From NCBI RefSeq assembly GCF_900111005.1, contig NZ_FOFV01000001.1, positions 186,001 through 250,000 on the forward strand: DNA of 64,000 nucleotides. Direction: 5' to 3'. The DNA comes from Lentzea albida. GTDB taxonomy: Bacteria > Actinomycetota > Actinomycetes > Mycobacteriales > Pseudonocardiaceae. A model generated the notes under the pieces. It was not told the DNA's origin. It was given only the letters and a program-made list of their open reading frames with translations, and ran no database searches. Positions 15,024 to 24,418 of this stretch are shown here, piece after piece (positions within the stretch are counted from its first letter, which is position 1; each line of letters opens with the position of its first letter). Both the position numbers and the translations under genes were made by a program.

Positions 15024-17084
15024 GTGGCGCTCGCTCTGTATCGCAAGTACCGTCCGGCCACGTTCTCCGAGGTCGTAGGCCAGGAGCACGTGACCGACCC
15101 GCTGCGTGTCGCGTTGTCGGCGGGCCGGGTGAACCACGCTTACCTGTTCAGCGGTCCGCGCGGCTGCGGCAAGACGTCGTCGGCGCGCATCCTCGCCCGC
15201 TCGCTCAACTGCGTGCAGGGCCCGACGCCCGACCCGTGCGGCGAGTGCAACAGCTGCATCGGCCTGGCCCCCAACGGCACCGGCAGCGTCGACGTGGTCG
15301 AGCTCGACGCGGCCTCGCACGGTGGTGTCGAAGACGCCCGGGAACTCCGCGACAAGGCCTTCTACGCGCCGGCGGAGTCCAAGTACCGCGTCTTCATCAT
15401 CGACGAGGCGCACATGGTCACGACGCAGGGCTTCAACGCCCTGCTGAAGATCGTGGAGGAGCCGCCGGACCACCTGATCTTCATCTTCGCCACGACCGAG
15501 CCGGACAAGGTGCTCCCGACCATCCGCTCGCGCACGCACCACTACCCGTTCCGCCTGATCCCGCCCGGCGTCATGCGGAGCCTGCTCGAACGCAACTGCG
15601 CCGCCGAAGGCGTGGCCGTCGAGCCGTCCGTCTTCCCGCTGGTGATCCGCGCGGGCGGCGGCTCGGCCCGCGACACCCAGTCCGTCATGGACCAGCTCCT
15701 GTCCGGCGCGGGCCCGGAGGGCGTGAAGTACGAGCGCGCCATCACGCTCCTCGGCGTCACCGACTCGGCCCTGATCAACGACGTGGTCGACGGCCTCTCC
15801 GCAGGCGACGGCGCAGCGGTCTACGGCACCATCGACCGCCTGGTCGACGCGGGCCACGACCCCCGCCGCTTCGCCTCCGACCTCCTCGACAGGCTCCGCG
15901 ACCTCGTCCTGCTCTGCGCGGTCCCCGACGCCGCCGACCGCAACCTGGTCAACGTCCCGGAGGACGAGCTGGCCACGATGGCGGCCCAGGCAGAACGAAT
16001 CGGCCCGGCGGCCCTCACCCGCTACGCCGAGATCGTCCACCAGGGCCTGGTCGACATGCGCGGCGCCACGGCCCCCCGCCTCCTGCTGGAACTGCTCGTC
16101 TCCCGCATGCTCCTCCCGTCGGTGAGCCAGTCGGAAGCAGCACTCCTGCAACGCCTGGAACAACTCGAACGCCGCCCCCCGGCAGCGATCGGAGCGCCAG
16201 GCGAGGCGGCAGCACCCCCGGCGAACGGCCCGGTCTTCACCCGCAGGTCCCAGCAACCGGCGGAGCCGACCCCGGAACCACCCCGAGCACCGCAGCCGGC
16301 ACCCGCCCAGGCCCAGGCCGTCCCGGCGCAGCCGACGGCCGCAGCCCCTGCTCAGCCACAGCCGACGGCCGCAGCCCCGGCACAAGCAGCGCCCCCGACC
16401 CCGGCACCAGTCACGCCCCCGACTCCGGCACCCGCACAGCCGGCAGCCACCCAGCAACAACCGCCCGCACCCACCGGCGCGGGTACCGGCGCCATGGACG
16501 CGACAGCGGTCCGCAGGATCTGGTCCGAACTGCTGGCAGCGGTCCGGTCGACGAGCCGCAGCACCGAGGCGATGCTGACCAACGCCGTGGTCAGCGAGGT
16601 CGACGGCAACGTGGTCACGATCACCCACACCTCGGCCCCCCTGGCCCGCCGCCTGGCGGAGACCCGCAACACCGAGGCCATCGCCACGGCGCTGTCCGCG
16701 GTGCTGGGCGGCACCTGGCAGGTCCGCTGCACCCACGGCACCCCAGGCGCCACCCAACAGGCAGCGGCCCCGGCAAAGGTGAGCCGCCCGGCCCCGGTCC
16801 GCCCGAGCCAGGCCCAGAACCAGCAGGCCCGCCCCCACCAAGCACCACCACCACAACAGCAACAAGCCCCCCGCCCACCGATGGACGACGTCCCACCGCC
16901 ACCGGAACCCCCGGAGCCCGACGACCCGCTCCCGCCAGAGCCGGACGACGAAGAGGCGATGCTGGCCGAGGCCGCCCGCCCGGTGGACCAGGACGCGGTG
17001 AACGAGGCCCAGGCCAAGGACCCGGAGTCGGTCATGCTGCAACTCCTGGCCGACGAACTGGGCGCCCGCCCGCTGAAGAAGTAG
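15024..17084 (+). CDS. dnaX: DNA polymerase III subunit gamma/tau
   Basis: Clamp-loader ATPase subunit of 686 aa. The AAA+ domain begins VALALYRKYRPATFSEVVGQ and carries Walker A SGPRGCGKTSSARI (about 44-57), a four-Cys zinc site (C..CGEC..C, about 64-80), Walker B VFIIDEAHM and sensor FATTEPDKVLPTIRSR. The helical domains follow. A linker of roughly 100 residues made of Pro/Ala/Gln (with a near-repeated AQPTAAAPAQ unit) precedes a folded tau-like part (MDATAVRRIWSELLAAVRSTSR), and a second P/Q-rich, then acidic, tail. No ribosomal-frameshift heptamer was noted, so full-length tau is the expected product. The GTG at 15024 fits the conserved N-terminus. Confidence 0.94.
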   Translation: MALALYRKYRPATFSEVVGQEHVTDPLRVALSAGRVNHAYLFSGPRGCGKTSSARILARSLNCVQGPTPDPCGECNSCIGLAPNGTGSVDVVELDAASHGGVEDARELRDKAFYAPAESKYRVFIIDEAHMVTTQGFNALLKIVEEPPDHLIFIFATTEPDKVLPTIRSRTHHYPFRLIPPGVMRSLLERNCAAEGVAVEPSVFPLVIRAGGGSARDTQSVMDQLLSGAGPEGVKYERAITLLGVTDSALINDVVDGLSAGDGAAVYGTIDRLVDAGHDPRRFASDLLDRLRDLVLLCAVPDAADRNLVNVPEDELATMAAQAERIGPAALTRYAEIVHQGLVDMRGATAPRLLLELLVSRMLLPSVSQSEAALLQRLEQLERRPPAAIGAPGEAAAPPANGPVFTRRSQQPAEPTPEPPRAPQPAPAQAQAVPAQPTAAAPAQPQPTAAAPAQAAPPTPAPVTPPTPAPAQPAATQQQPPAPTGAGTGAMDATAVRRIWSELLAAVRSTSRSTEAMLTNAVVSEVDGNVVTITHTSAPLARRLAETRNTEAIATALSAVLGGTWQVRCTHGTPGATQQAAAPAKVSRPAPVRPSQAQNQQARPHQAPPPQQQQAPRPPMDDVPPPPEPPEPDDPLPPEPDDEEAMLAEAARPVDQDAVNEAQAKDPESVMLQLLADELGARPLKK

Positions 17085-17118
17085 CGGCCAGAGGCGATGA
17101 CGGCAGCCACCGATCCGC

Positions 17119-17470
17119 GATGCCGAAGGCGAGCCGTCTTCAGCAAAGAGGTACCGGCGGTGGGTCCCATCACGAGTCGCGCCACAGCTCTTGCTGCACC
17201 TGAGGAGGGGTGTCAAACCGCCACGCTTTTCGGCGGTTTGACACCCCTCCTCAGGTGTGGCTCGCTCTTGGTGCGGCTTGGGATGGGACCCCACCGCCAC
17301 CGCAACCAAACAAAGCAACCGGCAGCCGCTCTACGCACCAGGCGTGCCATCAACCCGCCCCCAGCGCTGGCCCCCATCTCAGATTGCCGGGGTCTGGGGC
17401 AGAGCCCCAGGGGAAGCACGCAACAGAAACAGGCCGCACGCAAAACAACCCCCGCACAAGCAGCCACCCG
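17119..17470. repeat. Dispersed intergenic repeat, copy A (with internal insertion)
   Basis: Block 1 (17119-17167, GATGCCGAAGGCGAGCCGTC then GAGGTACCGGCGGTGGGTC) and block 2 (about 17389-17470, GGGGCAGAGCCCCAGGGGAA then GCACGCAA, CAGGCCGC, CGCACAAGC) both recur, in the same relative order but on the opposite strand, at 36084-36231. About 220 bp lies between the blocks here and is absent from copy B. Short open frames across it read HRRYLFAEDGSPSAS in both copies, but this is most simply conserved DNA rather than protein. Confidence 0.7.
17197..17257. terminator. 26-bp perfect hairpin downstream of dnaX
   Basis: Arms 17197-17222 and 17232-17257 are perfectly complementary (core GAGGAGGGGTGTCAAACCGCC interrupted at the arm end) around a nine-base loop ACGCTTTTC. 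Outer arms GGCGGTGGGTCCCATC (from 17156) and GATGGGACCCCACCGCC (from 17283) pair again, making a nested palindrome of about 150 nt. It could terminate dnaX transcription, or be part of a mobile palindromic element. Confidence 0.55.
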
Positions 17471-17581
17471 CACAACCCGCACCCCCACCCACCACGAAAA
17501 CGCACCACCCCCCACCCCCCGTACGCTGGACAACAACCCAAGCGACACCCCACCAGAAAAGCTCACCCGAGAGGACCAGCG

Positions 17582-17905
17582 GTGCAACCCGGTCAGTTCG
17601 ACATGCAGGCCCTGCTCCAGCAGGCCCAGAACATGCAGCAGCAGATGGCAGAAGCCCAGCAGCAGCTGGCCGAAACCGAGATCACCGGCAACGCGGGCAA
17701 CGGCCTCGTCACGGCCACGGTCACCGGTGGCGGCGAGCTCGTGAACCTCGCCATCGACCCCAAGATCGTGGACCCCGAGGACGTCGACACCCTCCAGGAC
17801 CTGGTGATCGCCGCCATCAAGGACGCGAACACCAAGGCGCAGCAGCTGGTGGAGCAGAAGCTCGGCCCGCTGGCGCAGGGTGGCCTCGGCGGACTGCTCG
17901 GCTAG
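17582..17905 (+). CDS. ybaB: YbaB/EbfC nucleoid-associated protein
   Basis: Small DNA-binding dimer of 107 aa encoded next to recR, as in most bacteria. An N-terminal Gln-rich helix ([20 protein letters not shown]) is followed by the beta core ([22 protein letters not shown]) and a C-terminal helix ([20 protein letters not shown]) ending in a Gly/Leu tail. The GTG at 17582 follows GAGAGGA and gives the usual short N-terminus. recR begins 23 nt after its stop. Confidence 0.92.
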   Translation: MQPGQFDMQALLQQAQNMQQQMAEAQQQLAETEITGNAGNGLVTATVTGGGELVNLAIDPKIVDPEDVDTLQDLVIAAIKDANTKAQQLVEQKLGPLAQGGLGGLLG

Positions 17906-17928
17906 GCACGAGAGCCGGCTGACCGACC

Positions 17929-18537
17929 ATGTACGAGGGCCCGGTACAGGACCTGATCGACGAGCTGGGCAGGTTGCCCGGCGTCGGTCCGAAGAGCGCC
18001 CAGCGCATCGCCTTCCACCTGCTCGCCACGGAATCCGCTGACATCGAGCGGCTCCAGCAGGCGTTGCAGAAGGTGAAGGAAGGCGTTGTGTTCTGCGACG
18101 TCTGCGGCAACGTGTCCGCCGAGACCACGTGCCGCATCTGCCGCGACCCGAAGCGCGACCTCACGCTGGTCTGCGTGGTCGAGGAGCCGAAGGACGTCCA
18201 GGCGATCGAGCGCACCAGGGAGTTCCGGGGGCGCTACCACGTGCTGGGTGGTGCCCTGGACCCGCTCAGCGGGGTGGGGCCGGACCAGCTGCGGATCCGG
18301 CAGCTGCTCAACCGGATCGGGACGGCGACCGACGGGGTCGACATCTCCGAGGTCATCATCGCCACGGACCCGAACACCGAGGGCGAGGCGACGGCGACGT
18401 ACCTCGTCCGGATGCTGCGGGACTTCCCGGGGCTGACCGTCACGCGGCTCGCCAGCGGGCTGCCGATGGGCGGCGACCTGGAGTTCGCGGACGAGCTCAC
18501 GCTGGGGCGTGCGCTATCTGGTCGCCGGAGCATGTGA
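17929..18537 (+). CDS. recR: Recombination mediator protein RecR
   Basis: Works with RecF/RecO to load RecA at gaps. The 202-aa protein has an N-terminal helix-hairpin-helix ([17 protein letters not shown], about 15-31), a four-Cys zinc finger (CDVCGN..TTCRIC, about 56-71) and a Toprim domain ([32 protein letters not shown]). The C-terminal Walker-B-like [22 protein letters not shown] is present. Standard length, so apparently intact. The downstream kinase GTG overlaps its stop by 4 nt. Confidence 0.96.
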   Translation: MYEGPVQDLIDELGRLPGVGPKSAQRIAFHLLATESADIERLQQALQKVKEGVVFCDVCGNVSAETTCRICRDPKRDLTLVCVVEEPKDVQAIERTREFRGRYHVLGGALDPLSGVGPDQLRIRQLLNRIGTATDGVDISEVIIATDPNTEGEATATYLVRMLRDFPGLTVTRLASGLPMGGDLEFADELTLGRALSGRRSM

Positions 18538-19055
18538 ACGCACGTCCACCGCGGCTGGGTGACACGCGCCTGGTCGCGGTGGACGGACCTTCGGGTGCGG
18601 GGAAGTCGACGTTCGCCACCGAACTCGCGCAGCAAATCGACGCCCAGCTCATCAGCACCGACCACTTCGCCACGTGGGACGACCCGACGACGCGGTGGTG
18701 GCCGCGACTCGTCCAAGCGCTGCAAGCGGTCGCGCGGAACGAAGAGGGCCGCTACCGGAAAACCGACTGGTCCCAAGGCTTTCCGTGCGTCGGAGAGGGC
18801 GACGAGGTCGTCATCACTCCACGAAGGACCATCATCCTGGAGGGGTTCTCCTCGGCCAGGAAAGCGAACACCCGTCTCAGCCTCGCGATCTTCGTCGACC
18901 ACGGGGACGAGCGAGCACGCCTGGAACGGGCCGTGAAACGCGACGGCGAGCACCAGCGCGAGCACTTCCTCCGTTGGCAGCAGTACGAAAGAGGCTGGTT
19001 CGCGGTCGACGAGACCAGGGCCCGAGCTGACTACGTTGTCACGTCGAGCAGTTGA
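18534..19055 (+). CDS. P-loop kinase, uridine-kinase-like
   Basis: A 173-aa nucleoside/nucleotide-kinase-fold protein. P-loop [18 protein letters not shown] (about 15-32), a DxDHF-like [11 protein letters not shown] segment after strand 2, then [11 protein letters not shown] (Walker-B-like strand) and a charged lid [18 protein letters not shown]. Relatives phosphorylate uridine or other small molecules, but the acceptor is unknown. GTGA overlap couples it to recR. Its last 25 nt overlap the 3' end of the convergent SARP gene. Confidence 0.78.
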   Translation: MNARPPRLGDTRLVAVDGPSGAGKSTFATELAQQIDAQLISTDHFATWDDPTTRWWPRLVQALQAVARNEEGRYRKTDWSQGFPCVGEGDEVVITPRRTIILEGFSSARKANTRLSLAIFVDHGDERARLERAVKRDGEHQREHFLRWQQYERGWFAVDETRARADYVVTSSS

Positions 19056-22000
19056 GCGCGCACGACCGAGGCCTCGGGCGTCCCGATAGCGCTCAACACG
19101 TCCAGCGCGGAAGACCAGTGCGACCGGGCCGAAGAGAAGTCGCCCAGCGAAAAAGCAGCGTCGCCCGCCAGCTGCAACGCACGCCCGACCACCCAGCGGT
19201 GACCCGAGTCGGTGCCGACGGAGGCCGCGCGCAGAGCGCATTCCAAGGCGCTGGAGGCGTCTGACATGTCGAGGTGCGTGCGCCCGAGGACGAGCAACAC
19301 CTCCATCTCGGCCTGGCGGAACTGCGACCGGCCCGCCTCCTCCAGCGCGGACGTGGCCATCTCCAACGCCTCGGAGAACCGGCCCGCCGCCCGGTAGGAG
19401 GACGCGAGACCGCGCCGGGCCGAGCACAGCCCCCACGAGTAGCCGGTCTCCACCGCGATCGCCAGGGCCGACGAGAACTGCTCCAGCGCCTCCGGGTAGC
19501 GGCCGGCTCCCTCCAGTGCGCGGCCGAGCAGGTTCTTGGCGTCGCACACGCTCTTGACGTTCTCCAGGTCCTGGGCGATCTGCATGGCGGCGGAGGCTTC
19601 CAGGGCCGCCTCCTCGAAACGGCCGCGCATGATCAGCGTGATCGCCATGCCCTCGTGCATGGTGTGGCCGAAGTTGCGGGCCGCCGCGCGTTCGTAGAGT
19701 TCGCTCGCGCTCATGAAGTACGACGCGCCGAGGTCGAGGTCGCCGCGCAACGCGTAGACCTCGCCCAACGCGCGCATGGAGTTCGCCTGGGTGATCCACG
19801 AGTCGATGCGCGTGCCGACCTCCAGCGCCTCCTCGAACGTCGTCGCGGCGCGGTCGAGGTGCCCGAGCTGCAGGTAGACGCCGCCGAGGTTGAACAAGGC
19901 GTTGGCCTGCACCTGGAACGCGCCGATCCGGCGCGTGATCACCAGTGCGCGCTCCAGGTGGTCAGCGGCGTGCTCCAGCTCGCCCAGGTCGATGTAGACG
20001 CTGCCCGCGTTGGACAGCACGGCGGCCTCGGCCTCGGGCAGGACGATGTGCTCCTGCAGCGCGATGGCCTGCTGGTAGTAGCCGAGCGCGTTGCGGTGCT
20101 GCCCGGTCACCCAGTACAGCGTGCCCAGCGACGACAGCATCGCGAGCTGGCCGAGCTCGTCCCGCGGCGCGCGGGCCCCCAGCAGGCCGGCCTTGGCCGT
20201 CTCGCGCCACTCCGCCGCCAGTCCCTGCGTGTAGAAGTAGCCGCGCAACGCGTCGGCCAGCTGCCACGGCGAGTTCTCCGGGTCGCGCTCGACGGCGTGC
20301 GCGACCAGGGCGACCAGGTTCGCGCGTTCCACGTCGAGCCACGTCAGGGCCTCGGTCGAGGTGCTGAACGTCCGCGGCACCACGCCGTCGAGCGGCGCCG
20401 GGCGGGGGAAGCGGAACAGCGTCGACTTCATCGCCGAGGTGGCGTTGTCGACCGAGCGCACCGCCCAGTCCACCAGCCGCCGCAATGCGAGCTTCGAGTC
20501 CGCGCGGCCCTCCTCGAACGCCAGGCGCTCGGCCGCGTAGTCGCGCAGCAGGTCGTGGAACTGGTAGCGGGACGGCGCGTGGTTCGCGATCAGGTTCGCG
20601 GTGGCGAGGCGGTCGAGCCGGCGGCGGGCGTCCTGAGTGGTCAGTCCCGACAGCGCCGCGGCCATCTCCGGCGTGAAGTCCGTGCCGGGAGCCAGGGACA
20701 GCACCCGGAACATCTGCGCGAGCTCGGGCTTCAACGCCGCGTAGGACAGGTCGAACGCCGCGTGCACCGCGACCCGTTCGTCGCCCTCCACGGCCAGCGC
20801 GGCGAGCCGGTTGCCCGCCCGGAGCTCCTCCACGTAGTCCGCGATGGACAGTTCCGGACGCGAGACGAGGTTCGCGGCTGCGATACGCAAAGCCAATGGC
20901 AGGTGCGCGCACAGGGCCGCCAGCTCGAGCGCCGCGTCCAGTTGGGACGCCACCTCGTCCGCACCCACGATGCCGGCGAGCAGCGACCGCGTCTCGGGCC
21001 AGTCGAGCACGTCGAGCCGCACGTTCGACGCCGCGTGCGAGACGGCCAGGCCGCGCAACGTGTCGCGCGAGGTCACCAGCACCGCGCACCCCGGCGACCC
21101 CGGCAGCAGCGGCCGGATCTGCTCGGCCGAGGAGGCGTTGTCCAGCAACAACAGCACGCGCTGACCGGTCAGCGTCGACCGGAACATCGCCTCCTGCTCG
21201 TCCTGGTCGAGCGGCACCTCGTCGGGCTCGGTCCCCAGCGCGCGCAGGAACCGGGGCAGCACGTCCACCGCGCTCAACGGCGGGCCGGGGGCGTATCCGC
21301 GCAGGTTGACGTACAGCTGGCCGTCCGGGAAGTCCGCGCGCATCCGGTGCGCCGCGTGCACGGCCAGCGCCGTCTTGCCCACGCCCGGCGGCCCGGCCAG
21401 CGTCACGACCGGCACGCCCTGCGCGGTCCGCAGCAACGCCACGATCAGCGAGACGGCCTCGTCGCGGCCGACGAAGTCCGGGATGTCCGCCGGGAGCTGC
21501 GACGGCACGACCCGCTCCGGCTTCACGGCGACCACGTGCCCACCGGACGACATCGGCGTCACCGCGTTGATCGACCCCGTCAGCACCTGGCTGTGCACGC
21601 GGCGCAGCTCGTCGCCGGGATCGATGCCCAGCTCGTCGCCCAGCAGCCGCGACACGCGCTGGTAGGCGGCGAGCGCCTCGCTCTGCCGGCCGGAGCGGTA
21701 CAGCGCGACCATGAGCTGCGCCCAGAACCGCTCGCGCAACGGGTGGTCGCTGGTCAGGCGGGAGAGCTCGGCGACCAGCTCGCTGTGGCGGCCCAGCTCC
21801 AGGTCGACCTCGACGCGGCGTTCCAGCACGTGCAGGCGTCGTTCGTCCAGGCGGGGGACCTCGTCGCGGTGCAGGACCTCCGACGGCACGTCGACCAGGG
21901 CCGGTCCACGCCAGAGCCCCAGCGCGGCGGCGAACGCGGCCGAGGCGGCCTGCAGGTTGCCCGCCGCCCGCGCCTGCTCGCCCTGTTCGATCAGAGGTTC

Positions 22001-22312
22001 GAAGCGCATCAGGTCGATGGTCTTCTCGTCTATGTCGATCAGGTAACCGTCTGGAACGGTTTTGATCGGCACGGACGGGCCGAGCAGTTGTCTAAGTCTC
22101 ATCACGTACGTTTGCAGAGTCGCACGCGCACGGGCCGGCGGATCCTCGCCCCAGACGTTCGCGGCGAGCTCGTCCACGGACACCGAGGTGCCCGCCCGCA
22201 ACAACAGCGACACCAGCAGCGCCCGCTGCCGACCCGCTCTGACCAGCAGAGGTTCGGCATCGAGGAGAACTTGGAGGGGGCCGAGCACGCGGAACTCGAC
22301 CGATCTGCTCAT
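19031..22312 (-). CDS. AfsR/SARP-family transcriptional regulator with NB-ARC and TPR domains
   Basis: Large signal-integrating activator of 1093 aa. The N-terminal winged-helix DNA-binding domain (about 1-100, VEFRVLGPLQVLLDAEPL, LQTYVMRLRQLLG) is followed by a bacterial transcriptional activation domain (about 105-250). The NB-ARC ATPase has P-loop LAGPPGVGKTALAV (about 305), LLLLDNASSAEQ and LVTSRD. About 400 residues of TPR follow (e.g. NALFNLGGVYLQLGHLDRAATTFEEAL). No phosphoacceptor domain is seen. It stands alone facing away from the peptide ABC operon, with 216 nt between the two starts. Its targets, possibly including that operon, cannot be told from sequence. Confidence 0.93.
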   Translation of the reverse strand: MSRSVEFRVLGPLQVLLDAEPLLVRAGRQRALLVSLLLRAGTSVSVDELAANVWGEDPPARARATLQTYVMRLRQLLGPSVPIKTVPDGYLIDIDEKTIDLMRFEPLIEQGEQARAAGNLQAASAAFAAALGLWRGPALVDVPSEVLHRDEVPRLDERRLHVLERRVEVDLELGRHSELVAELSRLTSDHPLRERFWAQLMVALYRSGRQSEALAAYQRVSRLLGDELGIDPGDELRRVHSQVLTGSINAVTPMSSGGHVVAVKPERVVPSQLPADIPDFVGRDEAVSLIVALLRTAQGVPVVTLAGPPGVGKTALAVHAAHRMRADFPDGQLYVNLRGYAPGPPLSAVDVLPRFLRALGTEPDEVPLDQDEQEAMFRSTLTGQRVLLLLDNASSAEQIRPLLPGSPGCAVLVTSRDTLRGLAVSHAASNVRLDVLDWPETRSLLAGIVGADEVASQLDAALELAALCAHLPLALRIAAANLVSRPELSIADYVEELRAGNRLAALAVEGDERVAVHAAFDLSYAALKPELAQMFRVLSLAPGTDFTPEMAAALSGLTTQDARRRLDRLATANLIANHAPSRYQFHDLLRDYAAERLAFEEGRADSKLALRRLVDWAVRSVDNATSAMKSTLFRFPRPAPLDGVVPRTFSTSTEALTWLDVERANLVALVAHAVERDPENSPWQLADALRGYFYTQGLAAEWRETAKAGLLGARAPRDELGQLAMLSSLGTLYWVTGQHRNALGYYQQAIALQEHIVLPEAEAAVLSNAGSVYIDLGELEHAADHLERALVITRRIGAFQVQANALFNLGGVYLQLGHLDRAATTFEEALEVGTRIDSWITQANSMRALGEVYALRGDLDLGASYFMSASELYERAAARNFGHTMHEGMAITLIMRGRFEEAALEASAAMQIAQDLENVKSVCDAKNLLGRALEGAGRYPEALEQFSSALAIAVETGYSWGLCSARRGLASSYRAAGRFSEALEMATSALEEAGRSQFRQAEMEVLLVLGRTHLDMSDASSALECALRAASVGTDSGHRWVVGRALQLAGDAAFSLGDFSSARSHWSSALDVLSAIGTPEASVVRAQLLDVTT

Positions 22313-22528
22313 GCGACCTCCTCCGCGTGTCGTTGTTGTTTCTACAGCCTAAGAGAGCGTCCGACGCATCTGCCGTGCTCACGTTGGGTCAGCGGCCGTG
22401 CGCCGGACGTATCAGAATGCCTGGTCTAGTGGCCGGATCGTGACCTGAGTAACCCCGGACGGGGTATCTACAACGGTTATGGTCGGCGACCACACCGTGA
22501 GATGTGCGGATTGTCCAAGGGGTGTTTG

Positions 22529-24208
22529 ATGGTCCACTCAGTAACGGCTCGCCGCCGTTGGGTTGCCGCGATCGGCTTCCTCAGCGTCAGCGCGCTCGCC
22601 CTGTCAGGTTGCGCGCAATCCCAGCGCGACTCCGGCGGTGGCGGCAAGGAAGGCGGCACGCTGACCTTCGGCGCCGCCGGCGCGCCGAAGCTCTTCGACC
22701 CGTTCTACGCGACTGACGGCGAGACCTTCCGGGTCGCCCGCCAGATGTACGAGGGCCTGGTCGGCTTCAAGCCGGGTACCGCCGAGGTCGAGCCCGCGCT
22801 CGCCACGAAGTACGAGCCCTCCGCGGACGGCAAGACGTGGACCTTCACCCTCAAGGAGGGCGTGAAGTTCCACGACGACACGGACTTCAACGCCGAGGCC
22901 GTCTGCTTCAACTTCGAACGCTGGTACAACCAGAAGGGCGCCGGCCAGTCCGACGCCGTCTCCCAGTACTGGCTGGACAACTTCGGCGGGTTCAAGGACA
23001 CGCCGGACAAGCCCTCGCTGTACAAGTCCTGCACGGCCAAGGACGCCAAGACCGCGGTCATCGAGCTGAACGAGGTCACCTCGCAGTTCCCGTCGGTCCT
23101 CGGCTTCACGTCGTTCTCGATCTCGAGCCCGACCGCGCTGAAGCAGTACGACGCGGACAACGTCCAGGCCGCCGGTGACGCGTTCACCTACCCGGCCTAC
23201 GCGAACGAGCACCCCACCGGCACGGGCCCGTTCAAGTTCGGCAAGTACGACAAGGCCAACAACACCGTGGAGCTCGTCAAGAACGACGCCTACCACGGCA
23301 CGAAGGCCAAGCTGGACAAGATCGTCTTCAAGATCATCCCGGACGAGACCGCACGCAAGCAGGCGCTCAAGGCCGGCGACATCGACGGCTACGACCTGCC
23401 GAACGCGGCGGACTGGGCCGGTCTGAAGACCGACGGCTTCAACGTGGCGATCCGCCCGGCGTTCAACGTGTTCTACCTGGGCATCAACCAGAAGAACAAC
23501 CCGAAGCTCGCCGACCTCAAGGTCCGCCAGGCCCTGATGTACGCGATCAACCGCGAGCAGCTCGTCAAGTCGCAGCTGCCCGAGGGCGCCAAGGTCGCGA
23601 CGCAGTTCATGCCGGACACCGTCAACGGCTACAACAAGGACATCAAGGCCGTCGGCTACGACGCCGCCAAGGCCAAGTCCCTGCTCGCCGAGGCCGGTGC
23701 CACCGACCTGACGCTGAAGTTCTACTGGCCGTCCGAGGTCACGCGTCCGTACATGCCGTCGCCGAAGGACCTGTTCGGCGCGATCTCCGGTGACCTGCAG
23801 GCCGCCGGCATCAAGCTCGAGGTCGTCACGAAGCCGTGGAACGGCGGCTACCTGACCGACGTCGACAACGGCATCCCGGACCTGTTCCTCCTGGGCTGGA
23901 CCGGTGACAACGGCACCGCGCACAACTGGGTCGGCACGTTCTTCGGCCGCACCGACAACCGCTTCAACACCGGTGTGTCCCCGTGGGGCAAGACCCTCGC
24001 GGACGCTCTCGCCAAGGCCAACTCCGAGCCGAACGAGGGTGAGCGCACCAAGCAGTACGAAGAGATCAACAAGAAGATCATGGACGAGTACCTGCCCGCG
24101 ATCCCGATCTCGCACTCCCCGCCCGCTCTGGTGTTCAAGTCGGACGTCAAGGGTGTCGTCCCGAGCCCGTTGACCGACGAGAAGTTCGGCCCGGCCTCGA
24201 AGGGCTGA
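22529..24208 (+). CDS. Peptide ABC transporter substrate-binding lipoprotein
   Basis: Family-5 extracellular solute-binding protein of 559 aa. The lipoprotein signal (RRRWVAAIGFLSVSALALSGC) places the lipid-modified Cys at about residue 29. Then come GGTLTFGAAGAPKLFDPFY, LATKYEPSADGKTWTFTLKEGVKFHDD and the KVRQALMYAINREQL motif usual in DppA/OppA proteins. The ATG at 22529 was chosen because AAGGGG lies seven nt upstream and the signal peptide is then of normal length. It binds di- or oligopeptides, or another amide ligand, outside the membrane for the permease and ATPases downstream. Confidence 0.93.
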   Translation: MVHSVTARRRWVAAIGFLSVSALALSGCAQSQRDSGGGGKEGGTLTFGAAGAPKLFDPFYATDGETFRVARQMYEGLVGFKPGTAEVEPALATKYEPSADGKTWTFTLKEGVKFHDDTDFNAEAVCFNFERWYNQKGAGQSDAVSQYWLDNFGGFKDTPDKPSLYKSCTAKDAKTAVIELNEVTSQFPSVLGFTSFSISSPTALKQYDADNVQAAGDAFTYPAYANEHPTGTGPFKFGKYDKANNTVELVKNDAYHGTKAKLDKIVFKIIPDETARKQALKAGDIDGYDLPNAADWAGLKTDGFNVAIRPAFNVFYLGINQKNNPKLADLKVRQALMYAINREQLVKSQLPEGAKVATQFMPDTVNGYNKDIKAVGYDAAKAKSLLAEAGATDLTLKFYWPSEVTRPYMPSPKDLFGAISGDLQAAGIKLEVVTKPWNGGYLTDVDNGIPDLFLLGWTGDNGTAHNWVGTFFGRTDNRFNTGVSPWGKTLADALAKANSEPNEGERTKQYEEINKKIMDEYLPAIPISHSPPALVFKSDVKGVVPSPLTDEKFGPASKG

Positions 24209-24277
24209 CCGAACCCGGTGCCGCGACCGGCGACCTCCGCCGCGTCTTCCGGCGCTCAGCGAGGCGCCTCACGGCAC

Positions 24278-24322
24278 CGGCCCCTCGCCCACGGCCGAAA
24301 CTCGGCTGAGGGCGAGGGGCCG
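24278..24322 (+). terminator. Intra-operon hairpin (attenuator or 3'-end stabiliser)
   Basis: 13-bp arms CGGCCCCTCGCCC (24278-24290) and complement (24310-24322), 19-nt loop, in the 210-nt gap between the binding-protein and permease genes. No T run. Such hairpins commonly keep binding-protein mRNA more abundant than permease mRNA. Confidence 0.55.
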
Positions 24323-24418
24323 CACTGCGATCCACCCGTCTGACCGCCGGAACACGGGGCGAACACCGCCGATCGCGGGACCGCCTCCCACCACAAAGAG
24401 AACCTCGGGGTAGCTCAA

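Larger units (their letters stand above)
17085..17581. other. dnaX-ybaB intergenic region
   Basis: 497 nt without a convincing gene. It holds repeat copy A, the nested palindrome and a very C/A-rich stretch (about 17440-17520). A possible ybaB promoter (TACGCT, 17522-17527) is followed by the GAGAGGA ribosome site at about 17570. Confidence 0.6.

Noticed and set aside
16246..17084. Frameshift site in dnaX producing a separate gamma subunit
   Set aside because: I see no slippery A-run followed by a stem; the P/Q-rich linker is in frame throughout and the full tau form is expected.
17119..17200. Short protein-like frames across repeat copies A and B (HRRYLFAEDGSPSAS)
   Set aside because: The same DNA repeats in two unrelated gaps; the peptide similarity follows from DNA similarity and no start, ribosome site or domain supports translation.
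14478..17318. Very long open frame (946 codons) antisense to dnaX, and a 1051-codon frame (19274-22429) antisense to the SARP gene; several more 300-650-codon antisense frames
   Set aside because: High-GC codon bias leaves the antisense and shifted frames of real genes open. Their translations are Arg/Gly/Ala-rich, lack domains and contradict clear genes on the other strand.
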